From an uncultured cyanobacterium (lineage in GTDB: Bacteria > Cyanobacteriota > Cyanobacteriia > Thermostichales > Thermostichaceae): a stretch of 64,000 nucleotides of DNA. Shown here piece after piece: positions 8,450-18,635 of this stretch. The stretch is from assembly GCA_937944885.1 (NCBI GenBank), contig CALFBB010000023.1, positions 16,920 to 80,919 on the forward strand, read 5' to 3'. How positions within the stretch are numbered: the first letter of the stretch is position 1; each line of letters begins with the position of its first letter. The notes beneath the pieces were generated by a model. It was not told where the DNA came from. It made no database searches and saw only the letters and a list, made by a program, of their open reading frames with translations. The translations under genes and the position numbers were made by a program.

Positions 8450-10363
8450 CTAGAGGGATCCCACCGGTGCCGGAGTTGAGGACAAGGTGGGGGCAAGGCT
8501 TAAGCGGCGCAATCCGGACAACCCTGTATCGGCTACCACCAAGTTGCCATCCGGTAACCAAACCACATGGGAAGGCTGCTCAAACTGTGCTCGCTCAGCT
8601 GGGCCATCCTGCCAACCCGGCTCATCCTGACCGGCCAAAGTGGAAACTTGACCCCTGAGATTCAGGCGACGCAGGCGATGATTATCCCGATCGGCCACCC
8701 AAAGGATGCCTGTAGGATCAAGGGCCAGCCCACTGGGAAAGCGGAAGCGGGCCGCTGCTGCAGGGCCATCCGCATAGCCCGCCTCTTGCCCGGCAAAGGT
8801 GGTCAGTTGCCCGCCGGGAGATAACACCCGAATGCGATGGTTCCCTTGATCGGCAATCCAAATCCGTCCGTTGGCCTCCACCGCCAAGGCAGTGGGGTGA
8901 GACAGCTGGGCTTGGTCAGCAGGCCCATCGGCGGATCCCGCCTGCCCTGTACCGGCTACGGTTGTCACTTCCCCTTCAGCAGTAATGCGGCGGATGCGGT
9001 GGTCGGCTCGATCCACAACATAGAGGCTGCCCTCCGGCCCTAGGGCCAACCCGAATGGCGCCCGAAACTGAGCTTGAGCAGCCTTTCCATCCCGGTATCC
9101 AGCCTTACATGAGCCGGCAAAGGTGGAAACCCGTCGCCGACGACTGATGTAGCGCAAGCAATGGTTGCCGCTGTCCGCCACCCACAGCCCCCCCTTGGGA
9201 TCCCAAAGCAGCCCTTGGGGAGCATCAAACTGCGCTTGATCCGCTAACCCATCCCGATAACCGGCCGTGCCAGTGCCTGCCCACACCATCAGATCTCCCT
9301 CTGGAGACAGACGAAAGATCAGGTGTTGAGTCGGATCGGATAAATAAAAATATCCCTCCGGATCCACAGTGATGCCACCGATCTCCCGCAACGAAACCTC
9401 TGTGTCGGTGTTAGGTAGGGAAGCGCTGCCCATCGGTAAGGTCTCTACAACCCATGCCAGCGTTGCTGTGGGGGTGGCAGAAGGACGGGGGGAAGGTGTT
9501 GCCACCGGCCAGTCCAGAACTAAAGTTCCCAACCCCTGCCCTGCGGCATCGGCAAGGGCCACCCAGACGGAACCGGATAGAGAAGCAGGAGGGATCACTG
9601 TTAGGCGGTCATCGCTGCGGGAGCGGATCTCCCCCTTGAGTAGGCGACTGGGGTTGGCTGCCGGCGCAAAGAGAACCGTTTCCACCCGTTCCAGCTTTTC
9701 CCCTGAAAGCAGCAACGGTTGCCCTGGAGTCACCTCTGTAGATCTAAGCAGTAAAGGTACCTCCACTTCAGAGAGCACCAATAAAAAGAGGCGGCGGTTG
9801 GTACTGCTGCCGATACTACCGCCAGAACTACCGGAGCGGGCAGAAAGAGTCAGGGATCCCTTGCCTTGGGCCAGGGTGGCGGAACCCCGATAAGCAACAG
9901 CATTCAGCTCTGCTTCGCCGGGAGGGGGGTTGGTAAATGTGAAGGTGGCCGGTTGCCCCGGGCGCAAGGTGGCAGTGGCGGTTTGCCGATAGGATCCCCG
10001 GGTAATGCTCAGATCAATTCCCTCTACCCCCGGCCACTCAGGGGTGCGGGCCAACCAGCGATCCACTTCTGCAGCCGGTAGCTGAGCCACCAGATCGGAT
10101 CCCTGTTCTTGCAACAACAAAACAATACGGTTGTCTGGTACCGACAAGCCAGCCTGGCGGGCCTGTTGCAGACTCAGAGCCTCTGATGCAGGCAGCGATG
10201 GGCTAGGGGTGAAGACCGGCTGTAGCGCCGAAGGCGGCACCACACTGGGGGGTAAGGTGGAAGAAGAAAGGCTACCACAGGCAGAGAGAGCTAGCACCAG
10301 AGCACCCCAGACGGGCAGAGTTGGCGGCACAGAAAAGAGCTGTCGTGGCATGATCCGACTCAT
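8450..10363 (-). CDS. NHL-repeat lipoprotein (predicted six-bladed beta-propeller)
   Basis: Residues about 15-30 form a signal peptide ending in the lipobox LSAC, so the mature protein is probably lipid-anchored. The middle (about 95-300) is a beta-rich, Ser/Pro-rich region. From about residue 320 I count six NHL-type repeats, each with a form of the core DxxGxLWVADxxNHRLRR and a linker like GYADGPAxxAxF. Such propellers bind ligands or proteins. No catalytic residues are recognisable. It lies 34 bp upstream of the channel gene on the same strand. Two in-frame ATGs (10363 and 10351) are possible; AGGAG sits close to both. Function unknown. Confidence 0.85.
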   Translation of the reverse strand: MSRIMPRQLFSVPPTLPVWGALVLALSACGSLSSSTLPPSVVPPSALQPVFTPSPSLPASEALSLQQARQAGLSVPDNRIVLLLQEQGSDLVAQLPAAEVDRWLARTPEWPGVEGIDLSITRGSYRQTATATLRPGQPATFTFTNPPPGEAELNAVAYRGSATLAQGKGSLTLSARSGSSGGSIGSSTNRRLFLLVLSEVEVPLLLRSTEVTPGQPLLLSGEKLERVETVLFAPAANPSRLLKGEIRSRSDDRLTVIPPASLSGSVWVALADAAGQGLGTLVLDWPVATPSPRPSATPTATLAWVVETLPMGSASLPNTDTEVSLREIGGITVDPEGYFYLSDPTQHLIFRLSPEGDLMVWAGTGTAGYRDGLADQAQFDAPQGLLWDPKGGLWVADSGNHCLRYISRRRRVSTFAGSCKAGYRDGKAAQAQFRAPFGLALGPEGSLYVVDRADHRIRRITAEGEVTTVAGTGQAGSADGPADQAQLSHPTALAVEANGRIWIADQGNHRIRVLSPGGQLTTFAGQEAGYADGPAAAARFRFPSGLALDPTGILWVADRDNHRLRRLNLRGQVSTLAGQDEPGWQDGPAERAQFEQPSHVVWLPDGNLVVADTGLSGLRRLSLAPTLSSTPAPVGSL

Positions 10364-10882
10364 CCTCTCCTACTGACTGGAGATCGACGGGAACCTGAAC
10401 TCACCAAACCGCCCACAGAAGCGGCTTGCCCTTCTTCTATCTATTTGAAGCGCCGTAGTCCCTTTGCCCAAGGATACCCTCGGCAAATCGGGAAAATGCC
10501 CTAGCCCTTGAATGCAATCCATAGTTAACCGTCCTCACCCACAGGTGAGTCACACTCCTCACTCTATCTATCCTTACTCGAATCCCTATCAAAAGACCAG
10601 ATGAAGAGGTGAAAAGACCCGCGGGCTGGAGATGGCCTGTTGACAGCAAAAACTCCTGAGTTCGAGTTCTCATCCGCTGGGATGAGGGATCCAATTAACC
10701 CTTTTACCGAGGTAGCTGCCATCTAAGGCGGTTCGTCAATCCATCCAGACAGAGTACTGTCCCCGTAGCCCTATCTGCAACAGGATCACCGGATCCAGAC
10801 AGGATCTTCCAGACAGGATCTAGATACAGACAGTTACAGGTGGCAATTCTCCCTCAGGCTATTCTGTCTGTGTCCTGCTTCC
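10364..10882. other. 519-bp intergenic region with hairpins and short repeats
   Basis: No supported protein or RNA gene is seen. It holds a perfect 7-bp stem (CTCATCC/GGATGAG, 10669-10686), a 13-14 bp tandem duplication of CCAGACAGGATCT around 10795-10822, and an inverted repeat next to the flavoprotein stop codon, listed separately. A predicted 85-residue frame on the minus strand (10437-10694) lacks any recognisable feature. Confidence 0.5.
10823..10874 (-). terminator. Possible terminator hairpin after the flavoprotein gene
   Basis: An 11-bp inverted repeat with one wobble pair (arms 10823-10833 and 10864-10874, core ACAGACAG/CTGTCTGT, about 30-base loop) begins just beyond the stop of the minus-strand gene. 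There is no T-run, so Rho-independent termination is uncertain. Confidence 0.3.
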
Positions 10883-11881
10883 CTAGATGGAGGATCCAAG
10901 ACGCTCCTCCCATTTGCGGGCCGGTGCAGCCCGTCGGATCTCCCGCCAAATGGCTGTAGCAGCCAAGGTGCCATCAGCAACAGCAATCGAGACTTGGTTT
11001 AAGCCCTGCTTTAGATCTCCTAGGGCAAACAGGCGGGGATGGGAAGTACGGCACCATTCATCGGTGATCAAGTTTTCCCCCTGCCAATGTAAGTCCGGGA
11101 TCCCTTTCAAATAAGCATTGTGATAGTGGGATCCCATCGCTACCAGGCCGGTGGTGGCTTCAATGTAGGTTCCATCTTCTAGCTCTACACCGCTAAGCTG
11201 ATGGTTCTCCCCCAAGAAACGGCGAATCGGAGCTTCGTAAAGGGGGTAGCCGTGCTCTGAGAGCTTCTCGCGCATACCAGGGTTCACCGAGCACAACCCA
11301 TGGGTTAACACTGAAATATAGGGAGTAAACCAATTGAGCACAAAAGCTGTGTTGATTTGGGCTTCAGAATTGACAATGAGTACCGCCTTTTGATCCCGCA
11401 TTTCATAGCCATCGCAGATCAAACATACATGGAGAGAATAGCCGGCATAATCATAAACATTTTGCATATCCGGCAGTTGTGGCAAATGATCAATAATCCC
11501 GGTGGCAGCAATCAGGTATTTGCTATGAAAAACCGGGTAAATACTGTTGCTCTTACCCACCTTGACCTTAACGGCAAAGTGTTCACCTTCATCTGTAGCA
11601 TCTTCCACAAACCCGCGCAGGTAGTCCACCCCTAGGCTGAGGATGTGATCCAGACCCTGCCGCAACAGCTCTCGCCCTGGAGTGGTTGGGGCTAAACCCA
11701 GATAATTGCGCAAATCTTGCATCCAAAAGGAGCGTCCCTTGCCTTTTTCCACCACCAAACAGCTCAGCCCATAACGGGCCAGATAAATGGCCGCTGAGAG
11801 ACCACCTGCACCTCCTCCGGCCACAATTACGTCATAGGTTTTGTTCAGGGCAACTTCTAGATTTTTGCTACTCAACTTCAT
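10883..11881 (-). CDS. Thioredoxin-reductase-like FAD disulfide oxidoreductase with degenerate NADPH site
   Basis: The protein has the dinucleotide fold motif VAGGGAGGLSAAIYLARYG near the N terminus, a CxxC redox pair in CLICDG (about residue 155), and the C-terminal FAD motif LFALGDLKQGLNQVSIAVADG. This is the architecture of low-molecular-weight thioredoxin reductases. The second nucleotide motif, normally GGGxSAxE plus the basic HRR cluster, is replaced by LIVNSEAQINTA. That loss recalls the NADPH-independent relatives known from cyanobacteria and clostridia (DDOR, DTR and FFTR types). I choose the ATG at 11881 (MKLSSKNLEV); a GTG at 11902 would add seven residues. The electron donor is unknown. 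Confidence 0.85.
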   Translation of the reverse strand: MKLSSKNLEVALNKTYDVIVAGGGAGGLSAAIYLARYGLSCLVVEKGKGRSFWMQDLRNYLGLAPTTPGRELLRQGLDHILSLGVDYLRGFVEDATDEGEHFAVKVKVGKSNSIYPVFHSKYLIAATGIIDHLPQLPDMQNVYDYAGYSLHVCLICDGYEMRDQKAVLIVNSEAQINTAFVLNWFTPYISVLTHGLCSVNPGMREKLSEHGYPLYEAPIRRFLGENHQLSGVELEDGTYIEATTGLVAMGSHYHNAYLKGIPDLHWQGENLITDEWCRTSHPRLFALGDLKQGLNQVSIAVADGTLAATAIWREIRRAAPARKWEERLGSSI

Positions 11882-12014
11882 GGATGGGATCCCTTGCAAC
11901 ACTTCTGTAATAACCCTTGGATAACCAGTCCAAAGGAAAAGAAGTTTAAGAAAAGCCGTAGGGAAAGATAATCACGTAGAATAGAGACAAACTCCAATCC
12001 AGGAGAAGACCTCT

Positions 12015-12992
12015 ATGCCAGGCATCGTAGCGGCCATTGCCTTGATCTTTCTGGGCTACCTGTTTAACTCGGTCAAGATTATCAACCAGGGTTATGAGGC
12101 GCTGGTGGAACGACTAGGCCGGTTTCATCGCAAGCTCACCCCCGGTTTGCATTTTATCTTGCCTCCCATCGACAGAATTGTGTACAGCGAAACCATCCGC
12201 GAGAAGGTGTTGGATGTGCCGCCGCAGCAGTGCATCACCAGCGACAACGTCTCCCTGATGGCCGATGCTGTGGTCTATTGGCGGATTACCGACATGATTA
12301 AAGCCCGCTACGCCGTCGAAGATGTGCAACGGGCCTTGATCAACCTGGTGTTGACGACGTTGCGCTCCGAAATTGGCCGCATGGTGTTGGATCAAACCTT
12401 TTCTTCACGAGCCGAAATTAACGCACGCCTGTTAACCGAACTGGATGAAGCCACGGATCCCTGGGGAATCAAGGTGACCCGCGTAGAAGTCAAAGACATT
12501 CAGCCCTCCAAAACCGTCCAAGACTCGATGGAAAAGCAGATGGCTGCCGAACGGGAAAAGCGAGCTGCCATTCTGAAATCAGAAGGAGAACAGCAGGCCA
12601 GTATCAACCAAGCTACTGGGGCAGCCAAAGCACAGATCCTGAGGGCGGAGGCCGATAAGCGAGAACGCCTGCTGCTGGCGGAAGGAACTGCCGAAGCCTT
12701 GAAAACCATTGCGGCTACCTTGCAAGAGAATCCCCAGGCAAGCAACGCCCTGCAATACTTGATGGCGCAAAACTATATTGACATGGGCTTCAAGGTGGGA
12801 AATAGCCCTAGCTCCAAGGTGATCTTTATGGATCCCAACTCCATTCCAGGCACCTTGCAAGGGTTGTTCTCGATGGTGGAGGTCTCCAAACCAGAAGAAG
12901 GGCCTGGCTTGCGCACCCCATCCTCTCCCAAGTTGCCGTTGCGTACTCCTACCTCCTTCCCGGCTGAGGCGGACTTTCCTCGGCGTGACTAG
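12015..12992 (+). CDS. SPFH/Band 7 (stomatin-like) membrane protein
   Basis: An N-terminal transmembrane helix (about residues 3-20) is followed by a Band 7 domain (about 22-180) with the stomatin signature [20 protein letters not shown]. Next comes an Ala/Glu/Arg-rich coiled coil ([14 protein letters not shown] onward) and a C-terminal Pro/Ser-rich tail. Such proteins form oligomeric membrane scaffolds and modulate proteases or channels. The start has AGGAG about 10 bases upstream of the ATG. No NfeD partner is adjacent. rimM begins 8 bp downstream, so the two genes probably form one transcript. Confidence 0.92.
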   Translation: MPGIVAAIALIFLGYLFNSVKIINQGYEALVERLGRFHRKLTPGLHFILPPIDRIVYSETIREKVLDVPPQQCITSDNVSLMADAVVYWRITDMIKARYAVEDVQRALINLVLTTLRSEIGRMVLDQTFSSRAEINARLLTELDEATDPWGIKVTRVEVKDIQPSKTVQDSMEKQMAAEREKRAAILKSEGEQQASINQATGAAKAQILRAEADKRERLLLAEGTAEALKTIAATLQENPQASNALQYLMAQNYIDMGFKVGNSPSSKVIFMDPNSIPGTLQGLFSMVEVSKPEEGPGLRTPSSPKLPLRTPTSFPAEADFPRRD

Positions 12993-13000
12993 CTCCCCCT

Positions 13001-13549
13001 ATGGCCTCAGTTCCAAGCTCTAATTCTGATTGGCTGGTGGTGGGGCGAGTGGTGGCGGCTCATGGTTTGCACGGCTGGCTGCGGGTAAAATGTCTGTCGG
13101 ATTTTCCGGAGCGCCTCACCGAGCCGGGGCAGCGGTGGTTACAGCGGCAGACGGATCCCGAGCCACTGCTGTATCCCTTAGTTCAGGGACAGTTTTTCCC
13201 GGCTAAGGGATTGTACTTGGTGCAGTTGCAAGGGATCCCGGATCGCACCACTGCTGAGGCTTGGGTGGGAGCTTATCTTCTGGTGCCAGCTTATGATCGC
13301 CCACCCCTAGAGCTTGAAGAATACCACTACCGCGACCTAATCGGGTTGGCCGTGTATCACGAGGGAGAATTGCTAGGTCAAGTATCCGGGATTTGGGCTG
13401 CTGGGCAGGACCTTCTGGAGGTAACCACTGCCAAAGGCCGACAGGTGCTGATCCCTTTCGTCAAGGCTCTGGTGCCTGTTGTGGATCTGGAACGAGGGCA
13501 AATCCAAGTGCAACCGCCGCCCGGATTGTTAGAGAGTTTTCTGAGTTAG
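13001..13549 (+). CDS. rimM: Ribosome maturation factor RimM
   Basis: RimM assists assembly of the 30S ribosomal subunit head through contact with protein S19. The 182-residue protein shows the N-terminal RimM motif VGRVVAAHGLHGWLRVKCLSDFPER, read here as two adjoining pieces, and the C-terminal PRC-like barrel with YHYRDLIGLAVYHEGELLGQV and the end motif LIPFVKALVPVVDLERGQI. Length and domain order fit the family. It lies 8 bp after the SPFH gene. The usual partner trmD is not adjacent. Confidence 0.95.
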   Translation: MASVPSSNSDWLVVGRVVAAHGLHGWLRVKCLSDFPERLTEPGQRWLQRQTDPEPLLYPLVQGQFFPAKGLYLVQLQGIPDRTTAEAWVGAYLLVPAYDRPPLELEEYHYRDLIGLAVYHEGELLGQVSGIWAAGQDLLEVTTAKGRQVLIPFVKALVPVVDLERGQIQVQPPPGLLESFLS

Positions 13550-13644
13550 GAGCAAGCGGGTCCGCATCCCTTTTCAAAGTTTGCCCTCAGAGGCGTCTAA
13601 GTGCCTATTTTAGCTCATTATGCTATCATAGGGTCAACTTTTGA

Positions 13645-15660
<2,016 letters not shown>

Positions 15661-15813
15661 GTGAAAGAAAGTCTGTCGGTGTTGAAGAGCACCGATGCTA
15701 TCATCTTAATACCTCTACAATCTGTGATTGGGTTACACCATGCCGGGGGCTTGGGCTTGCTGGGTGTGGTTTTGCTCCTGCCCCAGCTCGTCTTGGCTAT
15801 CACCCTGGAGTAA
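15661..15813 (+). other. Small hydrophobic reading frame directly after gyrB
   Basis: A frame opens with GTG right behind the gyrB stop (TGAGTG) and runs 50 codons to TAA at 15811-15813. Its last 25 residues (LGLLGVVLLLPQLVLAITLE and the residues before) look like a signal or membrane segment. The same frame then stays open for 76 more codons to 16042, with a helical stretch ELDLERLKLEQR. No Shine-Dalgarno sequence is evident. It could be a small membrane peptide, the remnant of a secreted protein interrupted by a stop, or chance. I do not recognise it. Confidence 0.25.
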
Positions 15814-16095
15814 GTTCCCAATCCCTGCTGCCACTATGGAGGCTGGGTTTCCAGTACTGCCGATATCCTCAGCAGCCCTACAAAGTGGGAACTGGATCTG
15901 GAGCGTCTGAAGTTGGAGCAGCGCACCGGTACCGAAATGACAGACAGCAGTAGGGTTAGGGGGTACTGGGGGCAGTGGGTAGGCGCTATTCCAACCCATA
16001 GAGGTTCCCTTATCTTTCTCCAAAGCGGTTGCCCCTTCTCCTAAATCCGGTGGGACAGTACAGTAGTAAAGGGAAATCGCAAGGATGGAGATCCA

Positions 16096-16704
16096 ATGAC
16101 CCTTGGAGAAGGTGCACAACTGGTTACCTTTGCTGTGCTATCGCTGATGGCAATTGGGTTTGCTCTGGGAGTGGTTTGGGCTCCCAACATTGTTTACTCA
16201 GGTTTTCTGCTCGGGGGTGTCTTCCTGAGTATGGCAGGGCTATACCTTCTTCTCAATGCTGATTTTGTGGCGGCAGCCCAGGTGCTCATCTATGTTGGCG
16301 CTGTCAATGTGCTGATTTTGTTTGCCATCATGTTGGTGAACCGGCGCTACAATTTTGCTCCCCTGAAGCTGGGCTGGCTGCGTAACGGCGTAACAGCAGT
16401 GGTCTGTTTGGGTTTGTTTGCCCTGTTGGCAACCATGGCCTTTGATACGCCTTGGGAATTGCAACCGATCCAACCCCTGAGCAGTGTGTTGGTGATGGGT
16501 GGGCACTTCTTCAGCGATTACCTACTGCCTTTTGAACTGGCTTCGGTGTTGCTGCTAATGGCGTTGATTGGAGCAATTGTGCTGGCGCGGCGAGAATTTG
16601 TTACTCCTCAAGCTGGAGAAAGGGATCTCAGTTTGCTAGAACGGCCACGGCCACAGATCGAATCCAGTAGCGAAGCGGAAGCAGAATTGGTGAGCACCCG
16701 TTAG
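16096..16704 (+). CDS. ndhG: NAD(P)H-quinone oxidoreductase subunit 6 (NdhG)
   Basis: NdhG is a core membrane subunit of cyanobacterial NDH-1 (NuoJ homologue), acting in respiration, cyclic electron flow and CO2 uptake. The 202-residue protein has five hydrophobic helices. It includes the conserved segment ADFVAAAQVLIYVGAVNVLILFA, shown here in part, and VNRRYNF after it. GGATGGAG lies about 6 bases before the ATG. ndhE follows 54 bp downstream. In most cyanobacteria these two close an ndhA-I-G-E cluster, but here gyrB lies upstream and ndhA and ndhI are missing. Confidence 0.96.
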   Translation: MTLGEGAQLVTFAVLSLMAIGFALGVVWAPNIVYSGFLLGGVFLSMAGLYLLLNADFVAAAQVLIYVGAVNVLILFAIMLVNRRYNFAPLKLGWLRNGVTAVVCLGLFALLATMAFDTPWELQPIQPLSSVLVMGGHFFSDYLLPFELASVLLLMALIGAIVLARREFVTPQAGERDLSLLERPRPQIESSSEAEAELVSTR

Positions 16705-16758
16705 GGATCCCGCCCCACATCTCGTGAACCTGTGTAGTGTTTTTAAGGAGCCCCTTAG

Positions 16759-17067
16759 GTGTTGCAACTGCAATTTTTTCTGTTGGTGGCGGCTGTCCTG
16801 TTCTGTATTGGCATTTATGGGTTGATCGTCAGCCGCAATGCGATTCGGGTGCTGATGTCTATTGAGTTGATGTTGAACGCGGTCAACCTGAATTTTATTG
16901 CTTTCTCTAATTTTCTGGACTCGGGCATGATTCGCGGCCAAGTATTTTCCGTGTTTGTGATTACGGTAGCAGCAGCAGAAGCAGCTGTGGGTTTGGCCAT
17001 TGTGCTGGGGATCTATCGCAACCGCGCCACCATTGATATGGAGAGCTTTAACCTGCTCAAGTGGTAA
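16759..17067 (+). CDS. ndhE: NAD(P)H-quinone oxidoreductase subunit 4L (NdhE)
   Basis: NdhE (NuoK homologue) is a three-helix proton-channel subunit of the NDH-1 membrane arm. The 102-residue protein shows the family motif [14 protein letters not shown] with the conserved intramembrane Glu, and [17 protein letters not shown] with the second Glu. The GTG start at 16759 is preceded by AAGGAG with good spacing. It follows ndhG and both are surely co-transcribed. No further ndh gene follows. Confidence 0.97.
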   Translation: MLQLQFFLLVAAVLFCIGIYGLIVSRNAIRVLMSIELMLNAVNLNFIAFSNFLDSGMIRGQVFSVFVITVAAAEAAVGLAIVLGIYRNRATIDMESFNLLKW

Positions 17068-17142
17068 CCTGTAGCTTTACTGACTTTGATAAACAAGATC
17101 TATCCACAGACGTTACTGCAACGCCTTGGCTAAGGGAGAATA

Positions 17143-17162
17143 ATCTATCTTCATCTATCTTC
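17143..17162 (+). repeat. 10-bp tandem duplication downstream of ndhE
   Basis: ATCTATCTTC is repeated perfectly in tandem. The rest of 17068-17275 holds no feature I can support. Confidence 0.75.
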
Positions 17163-17275
17163 CACTCATGTTTTGTGTGGAGTGGCAAAGCTTTGATCGG
17201 AGGATCCTCAACTCCTAGGTTAGGAAAAACTCCCCTCTCCAGTAGCTGTCTTGCTACTGCGTAGCTAAGTGCCTG

Positions 17276-17443
17276 TTACTGGTTCAGGAAGAGAAACAAA
17301 GGAGTATCTCTACCGGAGGCAGCTAGACTCCCCACTACCGCTGCAAACATCACTCCAAACAAGCTGACCAGGATGCTGAGTCTGGCCAACAGGATTCGAA
17401 TGAGCGCGATCAGGGTGATGCTAGTAGGTCGTTCCCTAGCTTT
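17276..17443 (-). pseudogene. Membrane-protein fragment in frame behind the DUF5684-like gene
   Basis: Directly after the TAA stop of the upstream gene (17444-17446) the same frame is open for 55 codons. It encodes a strongly hydrophobic sequence beginning KARERPTSITLIALIRILL and ending PLFLFLNQ. The start RPTSITLIALI resembles the N terminus of a common class of small membrane proteins (RPxGVTIIAxL pattern). No ATG, GTG or TTG precedes that motif in frame. It is therefore either a gene that lost its start, or a C-terminal extension cut off by a stop codon. Coding status is inference. Confidence 0.4.
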
Positions 17444-17722
17444 TTACGTGAAGGCCAAGATGGCGGAATAGGCCAAGGCTCCCAAAACCGGTAGGAAAAC
17501 CAGCAGCCCCAACCAGCGGGACTTATTCAGGCGGGGAGGAATGGCAAAGATGACCCAAATGGCAACGATCAAATTGACCAAAGGGATGAAGAAAAGGATC
17601 ACCCACCACCCCGGTTTGCCGGCAGCCCGGCACATCACCCAAATATTGGCGATCGGGATCCAGGCTAGCCAGGCATTTGGAACACTCAAAATCCAGGCTA
17701 GCCAGGCATTTGGAACACTCAA
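17444..17722 (-). CDS. Small membrane protein, DUF5684-like, with duplicated N terminus
   Basis: The core reads AWIPIANIWVMCRAAGKPGWW followed by two hydrophobic helices (VILFFIPLVNLIVAIWVIFA and LLVFLPVLGALAYSAILAF). This is the pattern of the DUF5684 family of small bacterial membrane proteins of unknown function. The N-terminal 11 residues SVPNAWLAWIL are present twice because of a perfect 33-bp tandem duplication. A TTG that overlaps the stop of the phosphatase gene (TTGA) is the likely start; the second repeat copy offers an equivalent TTG at 17689. The protein would be 92 or 81 residues. Translational coupling to the upstream phosphatase is plausible. Confidence 0.6.
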   Translation of the reverse strand: MSVPNAWLAWILSVPNAWLAWIPIANIWVMCRAAGKPGWWVILFFIPLVNLIVAIWVIFAIPPRLNKSRWLGLLVFLPVLGALAYSAILAFT

Positions 17723-17723
17723 A
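17658..17723 (-). repeat. Perfect 33-bp tandem duplication spanning a gene junction
   Basis: Two identical 33-bp copies occupy 17658-17690 and 17691-17723. The unit is 11 codons long, so it keeps the frame of the membrane protein. It carries that gene's TTG start, and the upstream copy holds the stop of the phosphatase gene. Confidence 0.97.
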
Positions 17724-18222
17724 CACGACGGGGAGGTAAGGGAGGGAGTTTGACCCCTGGCACTAAGGATTCCAGTAAACCACTGCAGGCATCCCAAAGC
17801 AACTCGATCACATAGTCAAACCCGGCCTCGCCGCCATAGTAGGGATCCGGAACCTCTTCATCAGGATGGGACCGGCAATAGCTACACATTAAGCGTACTT
17901 TCTCGGCATACTTTCCCTGGGGATCCAGGCTGAGAATATCGCGGTAGTTTTGCCGATCCATGGCCAGGATTAAATCAAACTCTCGCAAATCAGTTGGGCG
18001 AATTTGGCGGGCCTCACCCCGTAGTTCCAGCCCATAGCGTTGGGCTGCCTGGCGCATGCGTCGATCCGGAGGGCTGCCGATGTGATAGGCGCCAGTGCCG
18101 GCTGAATCACAGAGAATTTCCTCGGAAATGCCGCTGCTGCGCAACAGATGATCGGTAATGCCTTCAGCCGCAGGGGAGCGACAGATGTTGCCTAGACAGA
18201 CAAACAGCAGCTTTTGGCTCAT
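17719..18222 (-). CDS. Low-molecular-weight protein-tyrosine phosphatase
   Basis: The N terminus carries the catalytic loop CLGNICRS (C-x5-R-S, residues 9-16) and the general acid lies in VPDPYYGG (about 128-135), as in LMW-PTPases of the Wzb/YfkJ type. The enzyme hydrolyses phosphotyrosine in the cytoplasm. In bacteria relatives often regulate exopolysaccharide tyrosine kinases, but none is nearby. Length (167 residues) and motif spacing are normal, so it should be active. Its stop codon lies inside the 33-bp repeat and overlaps the start of the small membrane protein. Confidence 0.94.
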   Translation of the reverse strand: MSQKLLFVCLGNICRSPAAEGITDHLLRSSGISEEILCDSAGTGAYHIGSPPDRRMRQAAQRYGLELRGEARQIRPTDLREFDLILAMDRQNYRDILSLDPQGKYAEKVRLMCSYCRSHPDEEVPDPYYGGEAGFDYVIELLWDACSGLLESLVPGVKLPPLPPRRV

Positions 18223-18322
18223 ACAACCTATCCTGCAGAAAACCCCTTTTTAACCTTACCAGTCTTCTTCTCCCGGACGGATCCCCGGCCAAAATGGAGC
18301 TAGTTTTACTGGTAAAGTGCCC

Positions 18323-18571
18323 ATGTCTGATCCCGCCCCCTATCCGCACCCTCAGGATGTGGCCAATTTGATTCTCTACGTGCAAACGGAACTGGCCCTG
18401 TTTGAGCAAGTTGCTGCCCAAGAAGGGATCCCGTCTACAGCCCTAGAGCCAATCCAGCGTTCTCAAGAGGCGTTGCGTCGTGCTGTGGATCAACTGGAGC
18501 TGCGGGACTGGTACCGCGAACTCACCCATGGCTTTCGGGATCAGCTGGGGCGATTGGAGGAGTGGTTGTAG
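18323..18571 (+). CDS. Conserved small helical protein, unknown function
   Basis: This 82-residue acidic protein (MSDPAPYPHPQDVANLILYV onward) is predicted mostly helical with no membrane segment and no Cys. It reads like small conserved cyanobacterial proteins, but I do not recognise a family. A GTG two codons earlier (18317) is an alternative start. It is divergent from the phosphatase gene and 64 bp upstream of the EcfA-like gene on the same strand, so it may share that transcript. Confidence 0.6.
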   Translation: MSDPAPYPHPQDVANLILYVQTELALFEQVAAQEGIPSTALEPIQRSQEALRRAVDQLELRDWYRELTHGFRDQLGRLEEWL

Positions 18572-18635
18572 TCCACAATGGTTTTTCAGGGGGCAGGTCT
18601 GCCAAAATAACGGTAACCTCCCCCTATCGGCCTTC

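Noticed and set aside
10545..10565. Yfr1-like sRNA motif (ACTCCTCACTC)
   Set aside because: The conserved motif is ACTCCTCACAC, and no flanking hairpins with T-run terminator are present.
10437..10694. 85-residue minus-strand frame in the intergenic region
   Set aside because: No Shine-Dalgarno sequence, no recognisable features and composition of non-coding sequence.
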